5,188 bases of DNA from Lachnospiraceae bacterium. GTDB taxonomy: Bacteria; Bacillota; Clostridia; Lachnospirales; Anaerotignaceae. The stretch lies in assembly GCA_028695945.1 (NCBI GenBank), contig JAQVIB010000155.1, positions 1 through 5,188 on the forward strand. The letters run 5' to 3'. Shown here in pieces: positions 1 through 5,188 of the stretch. How positions within the stretch are numbered: position 1 is the first letter of the stretch; every line of letters begins with the position of its first letter. The position numbers and the translations under genes are program-made. Under the pieces are notes generated by a model. The model searched no databases. It had not been told where the DNA came from and saw nothing but the letters and a program-made list of their open reading frames with translations.

Positions 1-1
1 G

Positions 2-16
2 GGCTACAAAATATAA
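2..16 (+). CDS. C-terminal tail of an upstream gene, possibly cbiH (partial)
   Basis: Reading from base 2 gives Gly-Tyr-Lys-Ile followed by TAA at 14-16. The stop lies just before, and overlaps, the Shine-Dalgarno of the next gene, which is the tight spacing seen at every other junction in this operon. Many CbiH/CobJ (precorrin-3B C17-methyltransferase) proteins end in a short '-RGY-' type tail, and base 1 (G) is compatible with the third base of an Arg codon, so cbiH is a reasonable guess in this context. Four residues cannot establish identity. The other two frames do not stop before the next start codon, so this frame is the best candidate but not the only one. Confidence 0.35.
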   Translation, partial: GYKI

Positions 17-21
17 GGAGG
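15..21 (+). promoter_or_regulatory. Ribosome binding site of the cbiJ-cbiE-cbiT fusion gene
   Basis: AAGGAGG lies 6 nt upstream of the ATG at 28 and is close to a full complement of the 16S rRNA 3' end. It is the strongest ribosome binding site in the window and fixes the start of the fusion gene. Confidence 0.85.
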
Positions 22-27
22 TGCACA

Positions 28-1995
28 ATGAAAAAGCTAATGTTGTTTGCAGGGACAACAGAAGGCCGTGAATTGGCACAATATCTTGAGGACAGAAAAG
101 TTAGCACAAAAGTTTTTGTTGCAACCCAATATGGCGAGGAACTGATGCAAAGTGGTAAGTTTATACAGGTTGAAAGTGGAAAACTTGAGTGTTGCGATAT
201 GAAGGATAAGTTTGAGGAAGAAAAGCCGGAAATGGTTATAGATGCAACCCATCCATTTGCGAAGATTGTTTCTGAAAACATTAAAAGAGCATGTGATACA
301 GTTGGAATTAAGTACATAAGACTGCTTAGAAATTTTGAAGAACGGGCTTATTCAAACTGTATTTATGTAGAAAATATAAATGAAGCGGTTAGATATTTAA
401 ATTCGGTTAGCGGTAGAGCGCTTATTACAACGGGAAGCAAGGATTTAAAGGAATTTACAGCAGTGAACGAATTTCAAAAAAGACTTGTTGTAAGAATTTT
501 GCCTGATTCGGACAACCTTAGAGCGTGTAGAGAACTTGGGTTTTCGCCGCAAAATATTATTTGTATGCAAGGACCATTTTCAGTAAAAATGAATGAAGCA
601 ATTATTCTAGAATCTGGTGCGAACTATCTTTTAACCAAGGAAACTGGCAAAGCAGGTGGTTTTTACGAAAAGCTTGATGCTTGTAAAAACACAGGCACTA
701 AGGTTATTATTGTTGGCAGGCCAAAAGAAGAAGGTTTTTCTTTTGAAGAAGTGAAAAAAATAATTGGTGAAAAGTTTGAACTTGTCAATGATAAAAAAAT
801 ATGTATTATAGGTGCAGGCATGGGAAATTCAGACATGCTGACAGTGAGAGCATATGGAACAATAAAAGACAGTGATTTAATTATAAGCACAAGTAGAATT
901 TTAGAGAAGTTAAATAGTTTTAAAAAAGAAACGGCAACCGCTTATAAAGCAGATGAAATATTAAAAATAATTGATGACAGTGATGTAAGTAAAATTGCAG
1001 TTGTTTTTTCAGGAGACATTGGCTTTTTCAGCGGAGCAATAGCATTAAGAAACAGGCTTGAAAAATATGATGTTGAGTGGATAAGTGGTATTTCTTCTGA
1101 AGTTTATTTTATGAACAAAATAGGCAAAAGCTATGAAAATACCAAAACCATTAGTATTCACGGACGTGATGAAAATTTTATTGGTGCTGTTAGAGAAAAT
1201 GAAAGTGTATTGCTTTTACTTGGTGGAGGAAATACTGCAAATAGTGTTTGCAGAAGCCTTGAAAATTTTGGACTTGGAAACGCAATGGTTACCATTGGTG
1301 AGAATCTTTTCTATAATAATGAAAAAATATCCGTAGGTTTTGCTAAAGATTTTGCTAATGAAGATTTTTACGACCTTTCTGTTATGCTTATTGAAAATCC
1401 ATATGCTAGGCAACACTCCTTGGGCATTGATGATAATAATTTTATACGGGGAGATGTACCTATGACAAAAAATGAGGTGCGTACAGTTTCCATAGCCAAA
1501 CTTAGGCTTACAAAAAATGCAGTTGTTTACGATGTTGGTGCAGGAACAGGATCTGTAAGTGTTGAATGTGCCCTTATTGCTACTAGTGGAAAGGTTTTTG
1601 CCATAGAAAAAAATTCTACAGCAATTGGGTTGATAATAAAAAATAGAAAAATGCATGGTGCATCAAATATTGAAATTATTGAAGGAAAGGCACCCTTTGT
1701 AATGGAAAACCTACCCACACCTACACACGTTTTTATTGGTGGAAGTAGTGGAAATTTGAAAGAAATAATTACATTGGTAATGAAAAAAAATCCTATGGCA
1801 AGGATTGTGATTAATGCAATTTCATTGGAAACTATTGGTAAAGTAATTGAAATACTAAAAGATTTTCACATTGCGGACAGCGAGATTATTCAGCTTGGAA
1901 TTTCAAAAGGGAAACAGCTTGGTAACAATCATTTAATGATGGCTCAAAATCCTGTATTTATAATATCATTCGGCGTAGGTGAAAGCTATGAATAG
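28..1995 (+). CDS. cbiJET: Trifunctional CbiJ-CbiE-CbiT fusion: cobalt-precorrin-6A reductase, cobalt-precorrin-7 C5-methyltransferase, cobalt-precorrin-6B C15-methyltransferase/decarboxylase
   Basis: One 655-residue cytoplasmic protein with three complete enzyme domains of anaerobic corrin-ring synthesis. Residues 1 to about 250 are CbiJ/CobK-like: GTTEGRELA (9-17), DATHPFA (72-78), TTGSKDL (134-140), LPDSDNL (158-164) and TKETGKAGG (203-211). This domain reduces cobalt-precorrin-6A to 6B with a nicotinamide cofactor. Residues about 256-460 are CbiE, a tetrapyrrole methylase: GAGMGN (262-267), SGDIGFFSG (328-336), SGISS (353-357), SIHGR (376-380). It methylates C5 of cobalt-precorrin-7. Residues about 464-650 are CbiT, a Rossmann-type SAM methyltransferase: PMTKNEVR (478-485), DVGAGTGSVSVE (502-513), acidic E527, GGSSGNL (571-577). 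It methylates C15 and removes the C12 acetate carboxyl of 6B. Domain order J-E-T differs from reaction order J-T-E. CbiE-CbiT fusions (CobL-like) are common; adding CbiJ is less usual. The domains follow each other with little linker, and there is no frameshift. Start chosen from the strong ribosome binding site; the end overlaps cbiA by 8 bp. Confidence 0.93.
   Translation: MKKLMLFAGTTEGRELAQYLEDRKVSTKVFVATQYGEELMQSGKFIQVESGKLECCDMKDKFEEEKPEMVIDATHPFAKIVSENIKRACDTVGIKYIRLLRNFEERAYSNCIYVENINEAVRYLNSVSGRALITTGSKDLKEFTAVNEFQKRLVVRILPDSDNLRACRELGFSPQNIICMQGPFSVKMNEAIILESGANYLLTKETGKAGGFYEKLDACKNTGTKVIIVGRPKEEGFSFEEVKKIIGEKFELVNDKKICIIGAGMGNSDMLTVRAYGTIKDSDLIISTSRILEKLNSFKKETATAYKADEILKIIDDSDVSKIAVVFSGDIGFFSGAIALRNRLEKYDVEWISGISSEVYFMNKIGKSYENTKTISIHGRDENFIGAVRENESVLLLLGGGNTANSVCRSLENFGLGNAMVTIGENLFYNNEKISVGFAKDFANEDFYDLSVMLIENPYARQHSLGIDDNNFIRGDVPMTKNEVRTVSIAKLRLTKNAVVYDVGAGTGSVSVECALIATSGKVFAIEKNSTAIGLIIKNRKMHGASNIEIIEGKAPFVMENLPTPTHVFIGGSSGNLKEIITLVMKKNPMARIVINAISLETIGKVIEILKDFHIADSEIIQLGISKGKQLGNNHLMMAQNPVFIISFGVGESYE
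1977..1981 (+). promoter_or_regulatory. Ribosome binding site deciding the cbiA start
   Basis: AGGTG sits 6 nt before the ATG at 1988 and inside the end of the fusion gene. The alternative in-frame GTG at 1979 is part of this ribosome binding site and has no good one of its own, so the ATG is preferred. Confidence 0.6.
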
Positions 1996-3340
1996 AGTTT
2001 TATTTACCGCACCAAAAAGCGGAAGCGGAAAGACACTTATTTCCTGCGGAATTATGAGGGCGTTTATAAACAGGGGCAAAAAAGTTAGTGCCTTTAAATG
2101 TGGACCAGATTATATTGACCCTATGTTTCACAGAATTATTGGTGCAAAAAGCGGAAATTTAGATACATTTTTCTGCGATGAAAATACAGCTAGGTACTTA
2201 CTTAGTGAAGGTTCAGAATGTAGCGACATTACCTTAATTGAAGGAGTAATGGGTTACTATGACGGGCTTGGTGGCATCAGTGTTGAGGCTTCGTCTTATG
2301 ACGTTGCAAGAGTTACCAAAACTCCAGTTATACTTATTGTGGACTGTAAGGGTACAAGTGTTTCGGCTTTGGCACAAATAAAGGGATTTGTGGAATACAG
2401 GGCAGAAAGCTATATAAAAGGTGTTATTTTAAACAAAATTTCTTCTACGCTATATTCAGAAATTAAGCAGTTAATTGAAAATGAAATTGGAATAATCGTT
2501 CTTGGATATGTGCCTGAAATAAAAGAAATTAGTTTAGAAAGTCGCCATTTAGGGTTAGTTATGCCACAGGAAATTGACGGCATTAAAGAAAATATGAATA
2601 CATTGGCTGATATTATTAGTCAAACTGTGGACTTAGATGAAATTATGAAACTTGGTGAAACCGCAGAAAATATGAAGATTAATAGTATTTCCATCCCTTC
2701 TTCAACAAAAAGAATACGAATTGGCGTTGCTATGGATGAAGCATTCTGTTTTTATTACCAAGAAAATTTAAGGCTTATTGAAAAAATGGGAGGAGAAATA
2801 ATTTATTTCTCTCCTTTAAAAGATAAAAAACTTCCGAAAGGATTAAATGGAATAATATTTGGCGGAGGTTATCCAGAGCTTTTTGCAAAAGAGCTTAGCG
2901 CAAATAAATCCATGCTAGAAAGTGTGAAAAATGCCCTTAACAGCAAAATGCCATGCGTTGCAGAGTGCGGTGGTTTTATGTATCTTCAAAATAGTATTGA
3001 GGATAATGATGAAACAATTCACCCTATGGTTGGATTTTTAAATGGAACGGTGTTTAAAACCAATAAACTTACTAGGTTTGGCTATATAACCCTTAAAACC
3101 AATGTGGATACTATTTTTGGTGAAACTGGAACTGAAATGAAAGGGCATGAGTTTCATTATTGGGATAGTAGTGAAAATGGAAATACTTGCACGGCTTTAA
3201 AGCCTAACAGAAACCGAAGTTGGCAATGTGTGTATGGTGATGAAAATATTTTCGCAGGATTTCCACATCTTTATTTTTACAGCAATGTAAAGGCAGTTTT
3301 TAAATTTATTGAAAAATGTGGTGGGTACAATGAAGCTTGA
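1988..3340 (+). CDS. cbiA: Cobyrinate a,c-diamide synthase (CbiA), glutamine-hydrolysing
   Basis: This 450-residue cytoplasmic enzyme makes cobyrinate a,c-diamide from cobyrinate, using ATP and glutamine to amidate side chains c and a in turn. The N-terminal half is the dethiobiotin-synthetase-like ATPase/ligase domain: P-loop APKSGSGKT (8-16), KCGPDYIDP (37-45) and EGVMGYYDG (85-93), all typical of CbiA/CobB. The C-terminal half (from about residue 245) is a class I glutamine amidotransferase domain: GGGYPE (292-297), AECGG (325-329) with nucleophile Cys327, GHEFHYW (386-392), and a terminal GFPHLYFYSN segment with His427. Length is normal for the family. The ATG at 1988 is chosen over the GTG at 1979 because AGGTG is well placed before it and the P-loop then falls at the usual distance from the N-terminus. 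It overlaps the preceding gene by 8 bp and cobT by 11 bp. Because the upstream genes are cbi-type, CbiA (acting on cobyrinate) is preferred to aerobic CobB (acting on hydrogenobyrinate). Confidence 0.95.
   Translation: MNRVLFTAPKSGSGKTLISCGIMRAFINRGKKVSAFKCGPDYIDPMFHRIIGAKSGNLDTFFCDENTARYLLSEGSECSDITLIEGVMGYYDGLGGISVEASSYDVARVTKTPVILIVDCKGTSVSALAQIKGFVEYRAESYIKGVILNKISSTLYSEIKQLIENEIGIIVLGYVPEIKEISLESRHLGLVMPQEIDGIKENMNTLADIISQTVDLDEIMKLGETAENMKINSISIPSSTKRIRIGVAMDEAFCFYYQENLRLIEKMGGEIIYFSPLKDKKLPKGLNGIIFGGGYPELFAKELSANKSMLESVKNALNSKMPCVAECGGFMYLQNSIEDNDETIHPMVGFLNGTVFKTNKLTRFGYITLKTNVDTIFGETGTEMKGHEFHYWDSSENGNTCTALKPNRNRSWQCVYGDENIFAGFPHLYFYSNVKAVFKFIEKCGGYNEA
3320..3325 (+). promoter_or_regulatory. 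Weak ribosome binding site of cobT
   Basis: GGTGGG ends 4 nt before the ATG at 3330. The match to the anti-Shine-Dalgarno is poor, so initiation of cobT probably relies on ribosomes finishing cbiA, whose TGA lies just past this start. Confidence 0.35.
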
Positions 3341-4427
3341 AGAGTATATAAATAGAATTGAGCCTTCATCAATGAGTGAGATGAAAAAGGCTGAATATAG
3401 GTGGAACACAATTGCAAAACCTTTGAAAAGCCTTGGTTTATTGGAGGAGGCTGTGATTAAGCTTGGCGGAATAGTTGGTGCAGACAATGTTAGTTTGAAT
3501 AAGCCTGCATTGGTTATTATGTGCGGTGACCATGGTGTTGTGGAAGAGGGCGTTACCCAAACAGGAAGTGAGATTACAGCATTAGTGGCAGAAAATTTTG
3601 AAAAGGCAAAAACTAGCGTTACAGTGATGGCAAAAGTTGCAGGTGTGGATGTTTTCCCTATTGACATTGGAATAAAAAATGATGGTTATGAAAATAAAGA
3701 CCTTTTACCTTTTGTAATTTGTGATAGAAAAGTTGACAAGGGAACAAAAAATATTGTTAATGAAAATGCAATGAACTACCAGCAGTGCATGGAGGCAATT
3801 CACTGTGGTATAGATATCGTTGGTGAACTTAAAGCACAAAATTATGATATAGTCGCAACAGGGGAAATGGGTATTGGTAACACAACACCCTCAAGTGCAA
3901 TGGCAACAGTACTTTTAAGCATGGATGTTGAAGAAACTACAGGTCGTGGAGCAGGTTTATGCGACGATGGGTTAAGGAAAAAGAGATTAGCAGTGGAGAA
4001 AGCTGCTAAAAGGTTTTTTGAGAACGGCGGCAGCAAAGAAGACGCTTTTAATGTGCTTTACAGCCTTGGTGGATATGACATAGCTGGAATCACTGGTTTA
4101 TTTATTGGCGGTGCTATACATAAAATTCCTGTGGTGATTGATGGTTTTATTTCATCGGTGGCAGCATTGGTTGCGATTGGCATTTGCCCAACTGTTAAAG
4201 ACTACATATTTGCCTCCCATAAATCTAAAGAGGGGTGTGGTGAAGCTGTTCTAAATGCAATTGGTTTACGCCCATTTATAAATTGTGATATGTGCCTTGG
4301 AGAGGGAACAGGTGCAGTTGCATTTTTACCTATATTTAAAATGGCGGTAGAAGTGTACAAGCAAATGAGCACCTTTGCAGAAATTAACATGGAAAATTAT
4401 AAGGATTTCGAAAAGGAAGAAAACTAG
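3330..4427 (+). CDS. cobT: Nicotinate-nucleotide:dimethylbenzimidazole phosphoribosyltransferase (CobT)
   Basis: CobT transfers phosphoribose from nicotinate mononucleotide to the lower-ligand base, giving the alpha-ribotide that CobS attaches to the corrinoid. With the ATG at 3330 the protein has 365 residues, close to the family norm of about 350. Family motifs run in order: KPLKSLGLLE (30-39), CGDHGV (65-70), GEMGIGNTTPSSA (178-190), GRGAGL (205-210), GGYDIAG (247-253), ASHKSKEGCG (295-304) and LGEGTGA (323-329). Glu325 in the last motif corresponds to the catalytic glutamate of Salmonella CobT. The in-frame TTG at 3309 would add seven unconserved residues, whereas the ATG places the N-terminal helix where the family has it. 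The gene overlaps cbiA by 11 bp and its stop directly abuts the cobU start. The lower-ligand base actually used (dimethylbenzimidazole, another benzimidazole or a purine) cannot be read from the sequence. A short charged tail after about residue 348 looks unconserved and carries the cobU ribosome binding site. Confidence 0.95.
   Translation: MKLEEYINRIEPSSMSEMKKAEYRWNTIAKPLKSLGLLEEAVIKLGGIVGADNVSLNKPALVIMCGDHGVVEEGVTQTGSEITALVAENFEKAKTSVTVMAKVAGVDVFPIDIGIKNDGYENKDLLPFVICDRKVDKGTKNIVNENAMNYQQCMEAIHCGIDIVGELKAQNYDIVATGEMGIGNTTPSSAMATVLLSMDVEETTGRGAGLCDDGLRKKRLAVEKAAKRFFENGGSKEDAFNVLYSLGGYDIAGITGLFIGGAIHKIPVVIDGFISSVAALVAIGICPTVKDYIFASHKSKEGCGEAVLNAIGLRPFINCDMCLGEGTGAVAFLPIFKMAVEVYKQMSTFAEINMENYKDFEKEEN
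4413..4419 (+). promoter_or_regulatory. Ribosome binding site of cobU
   Basis: AAGGAAG lies 8 nt upstream of the ATG at 4428, within the last codons of cobT. It supports that ATG, which follows the cobT TAG with no gap. Confidence 0.7.
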
Positions 4428-4949
4428 ATGATTACCCTAATTATTGGTGGTAGTGGCAGTGGAAAATCAGAGTTTGCAGAGAAACTAGCTATGGAATGCA
4501 GTGGGAAGAAATATTACATTGCAACAATGGCGGCTAGAGATGAGGAAAGCTTAAAAAAAGTTCAACGTCACAGAGATATGCGTTCTGGAAAGGATTTTGA
4601 AACTATTGAGGCAGAAAGAAACATTGACTTGGTTAATATTGATAGAGGTACTGTACTTTTAGAATGCATTAGCAATTTGGTGGCAAACGAACTTTTTGGT
4701 AATGGCGGAGGAACAGAAAATGCCTATAAACCTATCATAAAGGGAATTAATGAACTTGCACAAAAAACAGAAAATTTTATTATAGTTTCTAACGAAATAT
4801 TTGGTGACGGAATTATATATGATGAAGAAACTGTAAAATATATTGCCTTGCTTTCAAAAGTAAATGATTATATAGCGAAGTTTGCAAATGAAGTTATTGA
4901 GGTGGTATATGGAATGCCTATTTATTGCAAAAGAAATGAGGAAAAGTAA
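4428..4949 (+). CDS. cobU: Bifunctional adenosylcobinamide kinase / adenosylcobinamide-phosphate guanylyltransferase (CobU/CobP)
   Basis: This 173-residue enzyme phosphorylates adenosylcobinamide and then transfers GMP from GTP to form adenosylcobinamide-GDP, the corrinoid substrate of CobS. The sequence starts straight into the nucleotide-binding strand and P-loop GGSGSGKS (7-14), followed by YIATM (30-34). The QRHRDMR segment (46-52) contains His48, which aligns with the histidine guanylylated in Salmonella CobU (His46). LLECISNLVANELF (77-90) and VSNEIFGDG (120-128) are family motifs, and the protein closes with EVVYGMPIYCK (158-168), the usual C-terminal strand. Length is typical and both activities look intact. 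It directly abuts cobT, and its TAA overlaps the cobS ATG by one base (TAATG), so cobT, cobU and cobS form a nucleotide-loop assembly block that is probably translated together. Confidence 0.95.
   Translation: MITLIIGGSGSGKSEFAEKLAMECSGKKYYIATMAARDEESLKKVQRHRDMRSGKDFETIEAERNIDLVNIDRGTVLLECISNLVANELFGNGGGTENAYKPIIKGINELAQKTENFIIVSNEIFGDGIIYDEETVKYIALLSKVNDYIAKFANEVIEVVYGMPIYCKRNEEK
4938..4942 (+). promoter_or_regulatory. Ribosome binding site of cobS
   Basis: GAGGA lies 6 nt before the ATG at 4949, within the final codons of cobU. With the TAATG overlap it supports that start. Confidence 0.65.
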
Positions 4950-5188
4950 TGCTGTCACCTTTATTTATAGCACTTGCTATGTATTCGAAAATACCTGTTC
5001 CGCAGGCAGAGTGGAATGAAAAAAACATGAAGTATGCTATGTGTTTTTTCCCTTTGGTTGGGGTGATTATAGGGTTGGGGTTTTTTGGTATTTTTAGGAT
5101 TTGTACAATATTGGCTTTTGGAGATATTGCAAAGGGTGCTATGCTTACAGTTGTGCCAGTGCTTGTAACAGTAGGAATTCATGTTGAC
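4949..5188 (+). CDS. cobS: Adenosylcobinamide-GDP ribazoletransferase (CobS), N-terminal part, cut by window end
   Basis: The open frame runs from the ATG at 4949 to the window edge without a stop (80 codons; the family is usually about 250 residues). CobS is an integral membrane enzyme that joins adenosylcobinamide-GDP to the alpha-ribazole ribotide, completing the nucleotide loop. Residues 11-18, MYSKIPVP, match the N-terminal 'T-x-I-P-x-P' motif, and W22 follows at the expected distance. FFPLVGVIIG (33-42) is the conserved first membrane segment. A second hydrophobic stretch covers about residues 64-77, and the window ends in GIHVD (76-80), the start of the family's GGIHLDG motif, whose Asp belongs to the metal-dependent active site. 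The usual first Gly is Val here. It follows cobU with a 1-bp overlap, exactly where the pathway predicts. Identity is firm despite truncation; whether the gene is intact beyond the edge cannot be seen. Confidence 0.92.
   Translation, partial: MLSPLFIALAMYSKIPVPQAEWNEKNMKYAMCFFPLVGVIIGLGFFGIFRICTILAFGDIAKGAMLTVVPVLVTVGIHVD

Noticed and set aside
1216..1656. 146-codon open frame on the - strand opposite the CbiE/CbiT part of the fusion gene
   Set aside because: It lies wholly inside a well-supported gene, has no ribosome binding site I can see, and its translation resembles no family I know. It is a shadow frame of AT-rich coding sequence.
1979..1987. GTG start for cbiA
   Set aside because: The GTG is itself part of the AGGTG ribosome binding site serving the ATG at 1988, and it would push the P-loop further from the N-terminus than usual.
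2796..2816. Imperfect inverted repeat around ggagaaataatttatttctcc in cbiA
   Set aside because: GGAGAAATAA/TTATTTCTCC can pair as a perfect palindrome around one T, but it is within the reading frame, leaves almost no loop, has no U-tract, and is AT-rich in the centre. It does not look like a terminator, and I have no evidence for it being an operator.
3309..3329. Upstream TTG start for cobT
   Set aside because: It has no ribosome binding site, adds seven residues not seen in the family, and deepens the overlap with cbiA. The ATG at 3330 fits CobT N-termini.
3197..3667. 156-codon open frame on the - strand across the cbiA/cobT junction
   Set aside because: It is antisense to two firmly identified genes and has no recognisable motifs. 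The length is explained by codon bias of the opposite strand.
4961..5182. 73-codon open frame on the - strand near the right edge
   Set aside because: It is antisense to the start of cobS, whose CobS motifs (MYSKIPVP, FFPLVG, GIHVD) are clear on the + strand.

Overview
The window is one strand of an AT-rich, densely packed cobalamin (vitamin B12) biosynthesis operon. All recognisable genes lie on the + strand with essentially no intergenic space. Low GC, strong AGGAGG-type ribosome binding sites and an anaerobic-type (cbi) gene set point to an anaerobic Firmicute of the Clostridia type. That placement is an inference from style, not a species identification.

Layout. Bases 2-16 look like the last codons of an upstream gene (ending G-Y-K-I-stop), possibly cbiH. 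From 28 to 1995 is a 655-residue fusion of three corrin-ring enzymes: CbiJ (cobalt-precorrin-6A reductase), CbiE (C5-methyltransferase) and CbiT (C15-methyltransferase/C12 decarboxylase). Then come cbiA (cobyrinate a,c-diamide synthase, 1988-3340), cobT (nicotinate-nucleotide:dimethylbenzimidazole phosphoribosyltransferase, 3330-4427), cobU (adenosylcobinamide kinase/guanylyltransferase, 4428-4949) and the first 80 codons of cobS (adenosylcobinamide-GDP ribazoletransferase, 4949 to the window edge).

How they work together. The fusion carries cobalt-precorrin-6A through 6B and 7 to cobalt-precorrin-8. After CbiC (not in the window) makes cobyrinate, CbiA amidates side chains a and c. Adenosylation, the remaining amidations and aminopropanol attachment (CobA, CbiP, CbiB/CobD) are not encoded here. 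CobU activates adenosylcobinamide as its GDP derivative, CobT makes the alpha-ribotide of the lower-ligand base, and membrane-bound CobS joins the two. The window therefore spans late ring synthesis and nucleotide-loop assembly.

The four gene junctions overlap by 8 bp, overlap by 11 bp, abut, and overlap by 1 bp, which suggests translational coupling on a single transcript. I saw no promoter, terminator, cobalamin riboswitch, RNA gene, repeat, mobile element or CRISPR array. Any riboswitch would be upstream of the window. Nothing here looks like a new system; the least ordinary feature is the three-enzyme fusion.
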